From NCBI GenBank assembly GCA_029560585.1, contig JAKQKQ010000005.1, positions 81,982-145,981 of the forward strand: a stretch of 64,000 bases of DNA, read 5' to 3'. Below are positions 26,043 to 35,783 of the stretch, one piece after another. The position numbers and the translations under genes were made by a program. Each line of letters opens with the position of its first letter. The first letter of the stretch is position 1. Source of the stretch: Verrucomicrobiota bacterium (lineage in GTDB: Bacteria; Verrucomicrobiota; Verrucomicrobiia; JADLBR01). Below the pieces are notes generated by a model. The model did no database searches. It saw only the letters and a program-made list of their open reading frames with translations, and was not told where the DNA came from.

Positions 26043-28085
26043 TCAGTGTTCCAACAGCAGATAGCCGCGCGGCGGAACGGTCTCGCCGGGTGGCAGGGCG
26101 TATGGTTTCTCGCCATAGTTGACCACGACACGATGGCCGTTGCCATAAGTGGTTTCAAACACGTCGGCGCTTATCTGGCGATGACCCTCGAGGAATTCCA
26201 TCTGGAGGTGTTTCAGGCGTTCGACATCGTCATAGACGCGGCGGAGGGTGGTGACGGTCTGTCTGAGGTCGGCCGGATCGTCATAGCGATAATCCCGCTG
26301 GCCGAGCCAGTTCTTGGAGGCATCCAGCAGGAAGTGGCCGTAGAAATACTCGAGGGGCAACGCGCCGTACTCGATGTTGCGGAGATAGGTGGGTTCACCA
26401 GGCTCGCTGTTGACCATGTCTGTCGATAAATTATAGAGCAGCACCCCATGATAGACGGTTTCATACAGGGGTACGCGGGTGTCCACATAGGGGCGTTTCA
26501 TCAGCGGCAGCCACTTGTCGCAATCCACGTACAGCAGACGATCCAGCGCGGGTGCCGCGAAATCCAATGATGCCTCGGATTGTGCTCCGCCGAAAGTGGC
26601 CTGGGCCAGGGCGAGTATCCGCCTCGCGGCCTCGGCATCCTGGCGGCGGGTCTGGGGATGCCGCGGATCGTAGCAGGGACGCGGGCCGATGATGGAGAGC
26701 ACATCGGAATAATGAACGCCCTGGAAGCCCAACGCACGGATACGGGGCAGGTCGCGCTTGGCGAACAGATTGAGGGCCCGGTCGAGGCAGATGTTATAGC
26801 TCTGTCCACCGCCCCAGATGCCGCCCTTTTGAGGGCGTCCGTCGCGTTCCTTGCGGAGATATTCCTCGCTCCAATCCTCCGAGATGCGGTATGCGCCATA
26901 GTAGCAGTCGTGCGCCACCATCTGGTAGCCGAGCGACTGCCCTCGGCGGATGGTCGCGCGCAGCTCGGCCTCGCCGCCCAACGCCGGTTCAACGGGGAAC
27001 ACCTGCGGGTAGCGGCCGTCATGGCCGCCGCGGTTCCAGCCCACCATGCAGAATTCGGCGCGCGCGATGCCCTGTCGGTGGCACTCGTCGAGGATGTCGC
27101 GGACGCGGCGGAAATCGCAGAAGACCCGCATGGGCGGTTCGTTCTCGGGCGTCTGTTCCTTGATTTCATGGGGCACGGGCTTCACGCCGAGGCGCACCCG
27201 CACCTCCATGGCGCCCGCCGAATATGCCAACCCGGGCGACGCCGCCGCCCGTTCTCGGAGCGGCCGGATGCCGCGCCGCGCGAAGTTGTACTGCCTGTAA
27301 CGCTTGCCGATGCCCGGCCAATTTGCTTCTGTCGGCGGCAGAAAATGGTACTCCACCGTGACGTCATCCGGCAGGCGCGTCTCCTCCCGGAACGAGCGCA
27401 GCGTGAACCCCGGATCAATCGCATACTGCCGCCCGGGGCCCCAGTTCACGCTCGCGCAAATCCGGGCGTCGAACTGTCCGCTCGTTATGATCCCCGCCAC
27501 GGCCCCGTCGCCCCGGATCATGCCGAACAGCGGCATCGGGCATTGGGATGAGCTCTGGTAGACGGATATCCAGTGTTCGCCCGGTTTCTTGTCGCGAAAG
27601 TGGCACAGCGCACCCGACTGCTGCGCGATGACCAGATAGCCGTCCTCGCCCTCCACGGCCGCGCCGAACCGGGGAAGCAGCCGGAGCGTCTTCAGCCGCG
27701 CCGGGCCGCTCTCCACGACATCCGCCGCGCACGCGCGGACCGTGAGCACGTCGCCCGTCGTCGTGAGTTCGAGCGTGATTGTGAAGCCCAATTCCTCCTG
27801 CCGGCACACGAGCCTGCAGCCCTTGTCGGCGGTCTGGCGTTCGATCCGCCAGCCATCGCCGGAGGTCAACGCCAGCGCGCGTTCCTTGTCGGCGGCATCC
27901 CAGCAGGTGACCTCCGCCAACCGTTCGCCCCGCCACTCGAATCTTTCCTCTGCGCGGCGCACCGTAAAGAATCCCGTCTCCTCCCGCACCTGCCACGTCA
28001 GGGCGCCTCCTTCCCCGGCGGGCGCCGGGAAGACTGCGACAACCGTTAAAGACATCACGATCCACGGCCAAATGCGCCAACTCAT
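26043..28085 (-). CDS. DUF5696-like exported glycosidase-type protein
   Basis: 680 residues. ATG 28085 is preferred to ATG 28103 because AAGGA lies five bases upstream and the signal peptide (WPWIVMSLTVVAVFPAPAG) then starts promptly. The N-terminal beta domain (about 30-250) is followed by a barrel with EFCMVGWNRGGHDGRYP (about 350), HDCYYGAYRISEDW (about 395) and GVHYSDVLSIIGPRPCYDP (about 465). The C terminus has a beta domain ending PPRGYLLLEH. Family placement by these blocks is tentative. It lies 35 bp upstream of the WbsX-type gene. Confidence 0.6.
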   Translation of the reverse strand: MSWRIWPWIVMSLTVVAVFPAPAGEGGALTWQVREETGFFTVRRAEERFEWRGERLAEVTCWDAADKERALALTSGDGWRIERQTADKGCRLVCRQEELGFTITLELTTTGDVLTVRACAADVVESGPARLKTLRLLPRFGAAVEGEDGYLVIAQQSGALCHFRDKKPGEHWISVYQSSSQCPMPLFGMIRGDGAVAGIITSGQFDARICASVNWGPGRQYAIDPGFTLRSFREETRLPDDVTVEYHFLPPTEANWPGIGKRYRQYNFARRGIRPLRERAAASPGLAYSAGAMEVRVRLGVKPVPHEIKEQTPENEPPMRVFCDFRRVRDILDECHRQGIARAEFCMVGWNRGGHDGRYPQVFPVEPALGGEAELRATIRRGQSLGYQMVAHDCYYGAYRISEDWSEEYLRKERDGRPQKGGIWGGGQSYNICLDRALNLFAKRDLPRIRALGFQGVHYSDVLSIIGPRPCYDPRHPQTRRQDAEAARRILALAQATFGGAQSEASLDFAAPALDRLLYVDCDKWLPLMKRPYVDTRVPLYETVYHGVLLYNLSTDMVNSEPGEPTYLRNIEYGALPLEYFYGHFLLDASKNWLGQRDYRYDDPADLRQTVTTLRRVYDDVERLKHLQMEFLEGHRQISADVFETTYGNGHRVVVNYGEKPYALPPGETVPPRGYLLLEH

Positions 28086-28095
28086 CACGGTCCTT

Positions 28096-31000
28096 TCATT
28101 CACGGGCGGGTTCCAGCGTGAACCTCATCTTAGCGCCAAACCAAGCACGGCCCTCGGCGGTCATCTGCAACTCGACCCGCGTTTCTTCCGCGATGCCGTC
28201 GGCCAGCGGGAACGAGTCGCCGAAATCCGCATCCTCTAACCGGGCCGTGTCCCGGCGTATGGCCCGCTTCAACGTGAGGCCCGACGCGGGCGTCGCCGCG
28301 AGACAGACGGCACCCGGTCGCCCGGCACAGCTCTCGGGCGTCAGCCAGGTCGCATCCTGAAGGTTGCCGACCGATGCCGCGGCGAGAAGGGGCGTGTTCG
28401 GGGGCACGCGGACGCGCCCTCCGTCGGCGACCTCGATCCAATTCCCGCCGGCCGCCTTGATCTTGAACCAGTTGAATTCGGCATCGAGGTATTTGGGCGG
28501 ATTGCGGCCGTTATATGTCGTGTTGCCGACTGCTGTCAGCGGCGTGTCTGCGGATGTCGTGCCGGTGCCTGGCGTGCGGATGCCGAGTTGGCGACCTTGC
28601 GCGGCGGCCTCGCGAAACGCCTCGGCGCCTTCGTTGAATGCGATGCGCCAGTGGCCGCCGTTGTGCGCGTCGCGATCCATCGTGAACCACGTATCCGGCT
28701 TCGGATAGCTGCGCGGCGTCTTGAACTTCGCGGCATATTGTTTCAGCAACGCACCGCTCGGCCGCAACGTACCGTCGGGGTTGAGGATGCCAAAGTCGCT
28801 CTTCTCGCTGATGCGATAGCCGCCCGCGAGCCACCATGGCGCCGCGCCGTTCGCGCCGGTCTCGAACGCGGCCCGATAGATCAACTCGTGGCACTCGGCC
28901 TGATATGCGATCTCCTTCTCCCCGGGCCGCATGGCCTCACGGTCCCACGCGTTCGCGCCGAACTCGACCCACAGATATGGCTTTCCCTTGGTCGCGAAGT
29001 GAATGTAGCGGTTAATGAAACCTGCGGCGTTGACCCCTGTCTCATCCGGTTTGAAGCCGTAGCCTTCCATCGCGAAGAAATCCACATGCTTCGGCGTCGC
29101 GGTGAGCGTGAAGTCCCACGGCGGCAGGTTGCCCTGGCGGAAGCTGATGAGGTGATTCGGGTCGAGCCGGTGCAGCGCGCGCGTCACGTCGTTCCATTTC
29201 CGGCTCATCAGGTTGTCCATGAAGCGGCGGTAGGCGGCGACCATCACGCGCGACGGGCCATCCTCCTTGAACTGCTGGTCCGTTGGCGATGTGACGCGTC
29301 CTTCCAGTCGCGGCGCAGGCACGCCCCAGTCGGCCTCGGCGTTCGCGAGGCTGCCGTAACGTTCGTCGATCCAGCGAGCCCAGTCGGTGTCCCACCGCTG
29401 GCGATAGGGAGCGGTCTCGGTCCATCCGAAGCTGTTATACTTGCCGCCAAAGAGCCAGCCCGCCGGTTCCCAGATGAGGTCCCAGCCCATGAGCGTCGGA
29501 TTCTCCGCGATCCGCGTCGCGCGGATGAAGTCCGTCACGGCTTCCTCCTGGAAATGATGCGGCATCATGAGGCCCTGGAAGTAATGCGGATCGTCGGTGA
29601 TGACGTGCGACTGCAGGAAGAGGAACGCGCGGATGCCATGGTTGTGGCAGCGGCGGAGGAAATCGAGCACCGTGCGGCGGTCATTCTGGTGATGCGCGCG
29701 TATGGCCACAAAACTGGCGCCCATTGACTCCAATTGCCGCAGATCCCGCTCGACCTCTTCGGGGTCATAGAAGCCGGGGGAGAGCCAGTGGAACGTGTAG
29801 TCCTCCTGCTCCAGCGCGATGGCGCCGCGCGGCCAGTAATTGACGCCGACCGGATACCACTTCCGGCCTTCGAGCCAGAAGTCGCCGTCGCGAACTGTCA
29901 CGAAAGCGTCGCGCGGCGCTTTCTTTTCCGGGAGCACGCCCATCTCGTGAGCGATGGTGTCGATCACCTTGCCGTCGCGGATCAACTCCGTCCTCACGAC
30001 GTAGCTCCCGCCGGTGAGCTTCTGGGGCTCCCACACGAACGACGCCGTTCCCCCCGCCGGACTGCCCGGATCAATGGTAAGCTTCGACTCCTTCTCAAAC
30101 ACTGTGGTTCCGTCGCCTTCCGCGTGGACGAGGATGCGAACGGTGACGTCCGCCGGTCGCGCGCCGTGATTGACCACCACCGCGCCGAGCCGGATTGTTT
30201 CGCCCGGCCAATACGAAAATTCACGCGTGCCGGCGTGCGAGAGAAAGACGCCATCCGAAATCCGCCGCGCCATGTCGCCGATGAAACCGGTGCGGGCGAT
30301 TTCCTTCAGCGCGGCAGGGTCGCCGATCGTGCAGACAGCGCACACCGACCCCTCCGCCGCGACAGGCCGGCTTGGTATGTTTGGGCCCACTAGGCGCCGC
30401 ACCGCATCCGCGAATGCCGGTCCCTCTGACAGCGGCGCTTGATGCAACAGCATCCATGCCGCCGTGCCGCGCTCGACGCCCTCCTTGTCGAAGGCCCGCA
30501 CCAACGGAATCCACCGCCACTTGTAACCGCGCTCGAATCCCTTGCCCGCCGGCCGCGCGTAGCATGACGAAGCCGCCGGAACAGCCGGCAGCCTCATCGC
30601 GTCGTTCCCGACAACCTTTAGGGATGCGATGTTCGTCAGTGGATACAACTTGAAAGCGGGCGACACCGTTTCGATCAGCGGGAACGGGTTGCCCCCCATG
30701 TCGCCGATGTCGGGGAAGGGATGTGCCGCAGTGCCGATCTGATCCACCCAGACCGTGTGTTTGCCGTCGGCGACGTGGGGGGTGATGTTGCGGTCGACCA
30801 ACTCAAAGGAGAGGCGCCGCGCCTTGAACGGATCGGCGTGGCCCCGGGCGGAAAAATCCTCCGCGCGGAGCAGGTGATAGGTCCAGTTCTTGTTGATCGA
30901 GATGACCGCAATGCCCCGCTGGAGCGGCTCCATCTCCTCGATCAACCGCACGGCCAGCCGGGCCGTCTGCCCGTCGCCCTTGACCCAGAAGCACAAGAGG

Positions 31001-31623
31001 CCGCCAGATGCCGCGCCAGCTTGGGGCTTCACGGCCGCGCCCATGCCAGTCGGGGAGCCGCTCTCGTAATCAAAGGTGATTTTCAGGCAGCCCGTCGAGC
31101 CTTCCGCGCCGCCCGGCACGATTTCGGCTGCGGTGTGTTTCCGGTAGGCACCGCTTTGCGCCCAATCGGCGGCCTTGCCCGGCGCCTCGTTGTCAAAATC
31201 GTAGAGGGTCCGGGCCGGCTTCAGGTTCTCCATCGCGTCGCGGACGAATGCGCCGTCCACCCAGCGGCCCTCGTGTTTCCAGATCGGTCTGTCGAACGGC
31301 GGCGTGCCGAGCACCATCAGGCTGCCTTTGCCGCCGAGATAGCGCGCCAGTGCCTCGGCTCCCGCCGCGGGATATGACGCCGCGCCCGGAATGACGTAGA
31401 GAAAGTGCTTCTGCGGCGAGAGGGCCACCGCATCACAGGCCGCCTCCGCCGAAAGAAACGTGACCTCGAACTTCTCGGACCGCAGCGCCTCTGCCACCGT
31501 CTCCGCCGCCACCGCGTCAATTCCCACCGCCGCATCCTTGAGGATTGCCACTCCCTGTCGCGTTTCCCCCACCACGCCATGCGCGAGACACACCACTGCA
31601 CCTGCAGCCAATATGTATTTCAT
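28096..31623 (-). CDS. Large secreted multidomain GH5-like (clan GH-A) enzyme
   Basis: 1175 residues from ATG 31623 (GGAGG three bases upstream) with signal peptide KYILAAGAVVCLAHGVVG. Domains in order: a GATase1-like fold (about 20-110), a CBM-like domain (about 130-300), an intermediate region with ERGYKWRWIPLVRAF, a beta-sandwich (about 470-560), then a TIM barrel. The barrel opens RKWYPVGVNYWPRG and has WDLIWEPAGWLFG (Glu near 716, acid/base) and LWVEFGANAWD (Glu near 886, nucleophile). The C terminus has a further beta domain (KYLDAEFNWFKI). A decayed partial copy is at 14091-14386. Likely an endo-acting glycanase. Confidence 0.75.
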   Translation of the reverse strand: MKYILAAGAVVCLAHGVVGETRQGVAILKDAAVGIDAVAAETVAEALRSEKFEVTFLSAEAACDAVALSPQKHFLYVIPGAASYPAAGAEALARYLGGKGSLMVLGTPPFDRPIWKHEGRWVDGAFVRDAMENLKPARTLYDFDNEAPGKAADWAQSGAYRKHTAAEIVPGGAEGSTGCLKITFDYESGSPTGMGAAVKPQAGAASGGLLCFWVKGDGQTARLAVRLIEEMEPLQRGIAVISINKNWTYHLLRAEDFSARGHADPFKARRLSFELVDRNITPHVADGKHTVWVDQIGTAAHPFPDIGDMGGNPFPLIETVSPAFKLYPLTNIASLKVVGNDAMRLPAVPAASSCYARPAGKGFERGYKWRWIPLVRAFDKEGVERGTAAWMLLHQAPLSEGPAFADAVRRLVGPNIPSRPVAAEGSVCAVCTIGDPAALKEIARTGFIGDMARRISDGVFLSHAGTREFSYWPGETIRLGAVVVNHGARPADVTVRILVHAEGDGTTVFEKESKLTIDPGSPAGGTASFVWEPQKLTGGSYVVRTELIRDGKVIDTIAHEMGVLPEKKAPRDAFVTVRDGDFWLEGRKWYPVGVNYWPRGAIALEQEDYTFHWLSPGFYDPEEVERDLRQLESMGASFVAIRAHHQNDRRTVLDFLRRCHNHGIRAFLFLQSHVITDDPHYFQGLMMPHHFQEEAVTDFIRATRIAENPTLMGWDLIWEPAGWLFGGKYNSFGWTETAPYRQRWDTDWARWIDERYGSLANAEADWGVPAPRLEGRVTSPTDQQFKEDGPSRVMVAAYRRFMDNLMSRKWNDVTRALHRLDPNHLISFRQGNLPPWDFTLTATPKHVDFFAMEGYGFKPDETGVNAAGFINRYIHFATKGKPYLWVEFGANAWDREAMRPGEKEIAYQAECHELIYRAAFETGANGAAPWWLAGGYRISEKSDFGILNPDGTLRPSGALLKQYAAKFKTPRSYPKPDTWFTMDRDAHNGGHWRIAFNEGAEAFREAAAQGRQLGIRTPGTGTTSADTPLTAVGNTTYNGRNPPKYLDAEFNWFKIKAAGGNWIEVADGGRVRVPPNTPLLAAASVGNLQDATWLTPESCAGRPGAVCLAATPASGLTLKRAIRRDTARLEDADFGDSFPLADGIAEETRVELQMTAEGRAWFGAKMRFTLEPARE

Positions 31624-31692
31624 TTGCCTCCATTCGGAGTTTGATCGGCGTGTTTTCATGTGCATTCAGATCCTCCTGGCCCGCGACTCCAC

Positions 31693-33246
31693 CTACTTGG
31701 TCCCGATCACCGCGATTTCCCCGATCCTGTACCGTCGCGCGCTGTCACCGTTCGGAAGCGGCAGTGCGATCACCGGCGATCCGTCCCGTTTGCCGAGGGA
31801 TACATAAAGCCCACAGGTGCCCGGTTCGACCGTCGGCACGTTCGCACCGAACGGATAATCCTCCGTCTGCTTCAGGTATTTGACCACACCGTCGTTGATG
31901 GCCGGAATCGCCGTCACAATGCCGACCGTGCAAGCCGATGCATGCGAAACGACGCGTGCCTGGTCGGCTGGCGCGACCGGCAGAGAGCGCGCATCAAAGG
32001 TTTCGTCCGTACTGACCCACACGGTCTTTCCGTCGCGATTCTTAAGGGTAAAGGCGAGGCTTCCACCCGCGTAGCACGGTGCCACGCCGACGTTCGCCCA
32101 AGACGTGTTTATGGTGAACGGCTCGCCCACCCGGACCTCCCGTGGGAACGCGGCTTCCCGCAATTCCAGCCGGTAGCCCAGCCGCCGGTTGATCCGGTTG
32201 ACCACATCGCGGTTCTCCTTGAGAAACGTGTCGGGCCACCAGTGAATCGACATGTAACTCGCGTGGTACTGCTCGACCGACTCCAACAGCAGTTCGGGAT
32301 CCCATGCGTTCCGTTCCTTTGAAAGCCCGTAGTGCTCGTGCTCGAGAATGACCGGCAGGGTCGGCCAGAATTTCTGCGCCATGCCGGCATGAAACCATTG
32401 CTTGGGCGCCCTCCCCACAAGGATGCTGTCGTCCCGCAGTGTGACCCCCTTCGAGAACGCGTAATCCGTAGCCGGGAAGCTGTCGCCGGGGCGGGAAGAC
32501 CCGGAGACGTCATCGCTGATGCACAGCAGCGTGTCGGGAAAATGTCTTTTGTAGAGGTCGATCTGGACCTTCACCCGCTTGTCTGTCTCCTCCTGCGACA
32601 ATTTGGATGTCCCGCCCGTGTGGCCTTCGCCCCACATGCCGAATGTGCCGATGTCGATGTACGCGACCGACGGATTGCCGTTATAACGTTTGGCCATCGC
32701 GGCCAAGAAACGGTCCAGCTTTTCAAGAAACACGGGATCCAAGTAATCCGGTTCCCACAGCGTCTCTTCCGCGGGTTTCCCGATCGTCGAAAATCGGTAG
32801 TCGAGTCCCTTTGCTCCCGCTTTCTGCACCCATTCCGGTGTGGCGTAGCGGAAGCGGTTTTCGCAGGCAGTCACCCGCAGCGCGATCATCTTGCCTTGGG
32901 CGACCCATGGCTGCGCATAGGAGTCAATCAGGTCCCAGCGGAATTTGCCCTCCTCGGGTTCGAGATAGCACCACGGCAGACGGAAATAGATGACCGACGC
33001 GCCCGGGAACCAGTCGAGCGTATCGCCCGGCTCCAGTCTGGGGCCGTACGCCCAGAGCCGGTTGGAGTAATAGAAACAGACCCAACCCATGCCGGGATTG
33101 ATCAGTGCCTCCTCGGTATTGTTCGGATGCACCACCACGCGAGCGTCGTCCGCACAAACGGACAACCCACTGCTCAACAAGCACGCGGTCACGCACAATT
33201 TGGTGGCCAGCCATGTGTTTCCCAACATTCTGCCATCCGCTTTCAT
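31693..33246 (-). CDS. Exported DUF4832-type TIM-barrel protein
   Basis: 517 residues from ATG 33246, which has GGAGG six bases upstream and overlaps the mannonate dehydratase stop as ATGA. The signal peptide is CVTACLLSSGLSVCA. The barrel begins with EALINPGMGWVCFYYSN and SVIYFRLPWCYLEPEEGKFRW, the opening of DUF4832/beta-galactosidase-like proteins, and includes YIDIGTFGMWGEGH (Glu a likely catalytic residue). A C-terminal beta-sandwich (PFTINTSWANVGVAP) is the DUF4832 part. Probably another extracytoplasmic glycosidase of the locus. Confidence 0.7.
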   Translation of the reverse strand: MKADGRMLGNTWLATKLCVTACLLSSGLSVCADDARVVVHPNNTEEALINPGMGWVCFYYSNRLWAYGPRLEPGDTLDWFPGASVIYFRLPWCYLEPEEGKFRWDLIDSYAQPWVAQGKMIALRVTACENRFRYATPEWVQKAGAKGLDYRFSTIGKPAEETLWEPDYLDPVFLEKLDRFLAAMAKRYNGNPSVAYIDIGTFGMWGEGHTGGTSKLSQEETDKRVKVQIDLYKRHFPDTLLCISDDVSGSSRPGDSFPATDYAFSKGVTLRDDSILVGRAPKQWFHAGMAQKFWPTLPVILEHEHYGLSKERNAWDPELLLESVEQYHASYMSIHWWPDTFLKENRDVVNRINRRLGYRLELREAAFPREVRVGEPFTINTSWANVGVAPCYAGGSLAFTLKNRDGKTVWVSTDETFDARSLPVAPADQARVVSHASACTVGIVTAIPAINDGVVKYLKQTEDYPFGANVPTVEPGTCGLYVSLGKRDGSPVIALPLPNGDSARRYRIGEIAVIGTK

Positions 33247-34334
33247 CCTGTGCCTCCACACACTCCGGCCCGGACCGCCGCGCGATCGAGACTCATGAGC
33301 TCCGCCCGCAGAAACCCGAGGGCGTGGGCCATGCCGGCGTGCCATGGGGCATCGCACGTCATCTGGGGCGCGTGATCCGGTATCACGACGCCATCAAATC
33401 CATGGCGGTGCAACAGCCCCAGAAGACGGGGCACATCCAGATCCCCGTCGTCGATGAACGTTTCGTGGTAGGCGGGCACTTTTCCGACGACGTTGCGGCA
33501 ATGGACATAGGCGATCGCGCCCCGGTCCGCAAAGCGGGCGGCGGCCTCATACAGGTCGCCACCGGCCATCTCCTGAATCGTGCCTGCGCAGAATTCCAGT
33601 GCGTTCGCTCGGCTTGGCACCAGATCTAAAAGTCGGTCCAGATGCCGGATCTCATGCAGCATGCGCGGCGTCTGCCTGAGCGCCGGCACGGGTGGATCGT
33701 CGGGATGCGCCGCGAGGCGGACACCCTCGTTCTCGGCGACCGGCGCCAGCTCTTTTAAAAACTCGATCAGGCGCGACCAGAGTTCCGCTCGCGTGACCGG
33801 CGCGATGTGGCCGCGCGCATCGGCATCATAGACGATATTATTCAACTGCCCGGAGGGTAGTGGCTGATCCTGGAGCGGATGGCCTTCGGCGAACGCGGGC
33901 GCCAGGGCGGCACCGCGCGCGATGGGGGCGAGCGTCCGTCCCCAGACGCCGGCGAGGCTGAAATTGTAGCCGAGGATGGGGATGCGCAGGCGACCCATGT
34001 CGCGGATCAGGCCCTTGATTCCCTCCAATTGTTGCATTTTTCTTGGGCCGTCCAGCAGGATGTCCGACCAGAACGAGGGATCGATATTCTCGAGCGCCTC
34101 CAGTTCCAGGCCTTCGTCGTTGGCCAGGCGTTTGACACCCTCCAGTTCTTCGAGACCCCAGACGGCGCCCGCTGCCCGAGTCCGGCCAAAACAGAATTCG
34201 TCCGCAAAGGCCGGAAGATCCTCGCGCAACCGTTCCACGAGGTGCACGACGGCGTGCGTGCAGCCGGCCTGCCTCGCGAAACGAAAGTTCTCCCGCGAGA
34301 TCATGCCGCGGTGGAATCCGAGTCCGAGCTTCAT
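33243..34334 (-). CDS. Mannonate dehydratase family protein (UxuA-like)
   Basis: 363 residues. The UxuA-type TIM barrel begins MKLGLGFHRGMISRENFRFA and has LEALENIDPSFW, ILGYNFSLAGVWGRT, VRLAAHPDDPPVP (metal-binding His/Asp) and YVHCRNVVGKVP. UxuA enzymes dehydrate D-mannonate to 2-keto-3-deoxygluconate. ATG 34334 is chosen because homologues start at this MKLGL and the longer frame extends into the MFS gene. It follows the MFS gene by 13 bp and overlaps the DUF4832 gene. With the galactonate dehydratase-like enzyme and SDR it points to uronate or aldonate catabolism. Confidence 0.8.
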   Translation of the reverse strand: MKLGLGFHRGMISRENFRFARQAGCTHAVVHLVERLREDLPAFADEFCFGRTRAAGAVWGLEELEGVKRLANDEGLELEALENIDPSFWSDILLDGPRKMQQLEGIKGLIRDMGRLRIPILGYNFSLAGVWGRTLAPIARGAALAPAFAEGHPLQDQPLPSGQLNNIVYDADARGHIAPVTRAELWSRLIEFLKELAPVAENEGVRLAAHPDDPPVPALRQTPRMLHEIRHLDRLLDLVPSRANALEFCAGTIQEMAGGDLYEAAARFADRGAIAYVHCRNVVGKVPAYHETFIDDGDLDVPRLLGLLHRHGFDGVVIPDHAPQMTCDAPWHAGMAHALGFLRAELMSLDRAAVRAGVCGGTG

Positions 34335-34347
34335 CGCTGCGCCTTGG

Positions 34348-35634
34348 TTAGCATGCGGGATTTGCCCTCCCTCCATCCTCCGTGATCCGGTCTTTGTGGA
34401 ATGTCCACTTGAGGGCGGCGAGTATCGCGAGCGCGCCGAGAAGGTATGCCGCGGCCAGGCCCGCGAAACCGTAGGATAGGCCGCGCACCTGGCCCAAGGA
34501 TTGGGCGCAGACGCCCAGGAGCCATGGCGATAGCGAGCCGACGAGAAATGCCATCATGGTCATGACGGCCATGGCCGACGCGCGAAACCGTGGCTCTATC
34601 ACATCGAAGAGCGATGTGTGCATGCTGCATTCGTAGAGGCCCCGGCACAGGCCGAACGCGGCCATCGCGATCAGCGTCGCGCCGAGGCCGGGCGCGAGCC
34701 CCACGGCGACGATGGTGGGCACGCCAAGCGCCATCGCGGCCGACTGGATCCGCAGGCGCGCCTTCGGCCAGCGCCGGGCCCACCGGTCCGAAAGGTGGCC
34801 GCCGACGATCACGCCGAGCAGCGCGAGCAAATGGTGGAAGAGCATCGCGTAACCGCCCGCCTCCGTGAGCGAGAGCGAGAACTTGTCCTTCAGGAAAGCC
34901 GGCGCCCAGACCACGTAGGCGTTGTTGACCGTGACGATGGCCGTGAAACCGATCGTGAGGAGGATCGCGGTCGGCACGCGGAAGAGTTGTCCCAGTGCAT
35001 GGAGGGGATTGACCCATGTCGGGTGGGGGGCGATGGCGCCGTCGCCGGACAAGACCCTCGGGGCGTCCTTGAGGCGAAAGATGAACACGGAACCTAGGAG
35101 TATCCCGCATCCGCCGAAGATGTAGAACGCCGACCGCCAGCCCCACCGCTGCGCGATCCATCCACCGAGGAATCCGCTCGCGATGACGCCGATGTAGAGG
35201 GCGGCCTGGTGGACCGACATCGCGAGCGCGCGCGTCTCCCGATGGTACGTCCCGATCAACGAATAGGCCGCCGGCGCATAGAAGGACTCTCCCCCGGCGG
35301 TCGCCACGCTGCGCAGGAGGATCAGGCTGACAATGCCGCCCGCGAAACCCGTGAAGAGGGTGGCGCAGCTCCAGAATACGAGGGCGCCCGTGATGAGCCA
35401 CTTGCGGCTAAGGACGTCGCCGAGATACCCGGCGAATGGCATGAGCATCGCCAACGTCGCGAACAGGACTGTGCCCACCAGCCCCACCTGTGGGTCGCTC
35501 AATCCGAGGTCGGCCCGGATGCTGGAGAGCACAACGCCGAAGATCGCGCGGTCGCCCTGGTGGAAGAAGAAGGCGAGGCAGAGAAGAGCAAGGAGCTCCC
35601 ACTTGTAATGCCGGGCTGTGGGATGTTGATTCAA
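34348..35634 (-). CDS. MFS transporter, probable sugar-acid importer
   Basis: About 428 residues with the 12-helix layout of the major facilitator superfamily. DRAIFGVVLSSIRADLGLSD opens helix 1, GYLGDVLSRKW is the loop 2-3 signature, and GGHLSDRWARRW is its repeat in loop 8-9. The start is uncertain: TTG 35634 (LNQHPTARHYKWELL) fits, because upstream codons run into a B-type repeat. It lies between the SDR and the mannonate dehydratase genes. Anion:cation-type sugar-acid symport is plausible from the context. Confidence 0.75.
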   Translation of the reverse strand: MNQHPTARHYKWELLALLCLAFFFHQGDRAIFGVVLSSIRADLGLSDPQVGLVGTVLFATLAMLMPFAGYLGDVLSRKWLITGALVFWSCATLFTGFAGGIVSLILLRSVATAGGESFYAPAAYSLIGTYHRETRALAMSVHQAALYIGVIASGFLGGWIAQRWGWRSAFYIFGGCGILLGSVFIFRLKDAPRVLSGDGAIAPHPTWVNPLHALGQLFRVPTAILLTIGFTAIVTVNNAYVVWAPAFLKDKFSLSLTEAGGYAMLFHHLLALLGVIVGGHLSDRWARRWPKARLRIQSAAMALGVPTIVAVGLAPGLGATLIAMAAFGLCRGLYECSMHTSLFDVIEPRFRASAMAVMTMMAFLVGSLSPWLLGVCAQSLGQVRGLSYGFAGLAAAYLLGALAILAALKWTFHKDRITEDGGRANPAC

Positions 35635-35648
35635 CCGCTTAGATCTCT

Positions 35649-35767
35649 TGGAGTGAGGCGGCAAAGCGACGCAGGAGCGGCGACGCCGCTTTTGCGTCCC
35701 GCCAAAGGTGGGCGACCGGCGTTCCTCAACGTTCCAAAGCGGTGGCGTGGCCACCGCAGTCCAAAGG
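35649..35767. repeat. B-type repeat copy B3
   Basis: Imperfect inverted repeat from TTGGAGTGAGGCGGCAAAGC to GGCCACCGCAGTCCAAAGGC. It occupies the short gap between the SDR stop and the MFS start inside the catabolic operon. Confidence 0.7.
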
Positions 35768-35783
35768 CGGGTGGGCGCATATC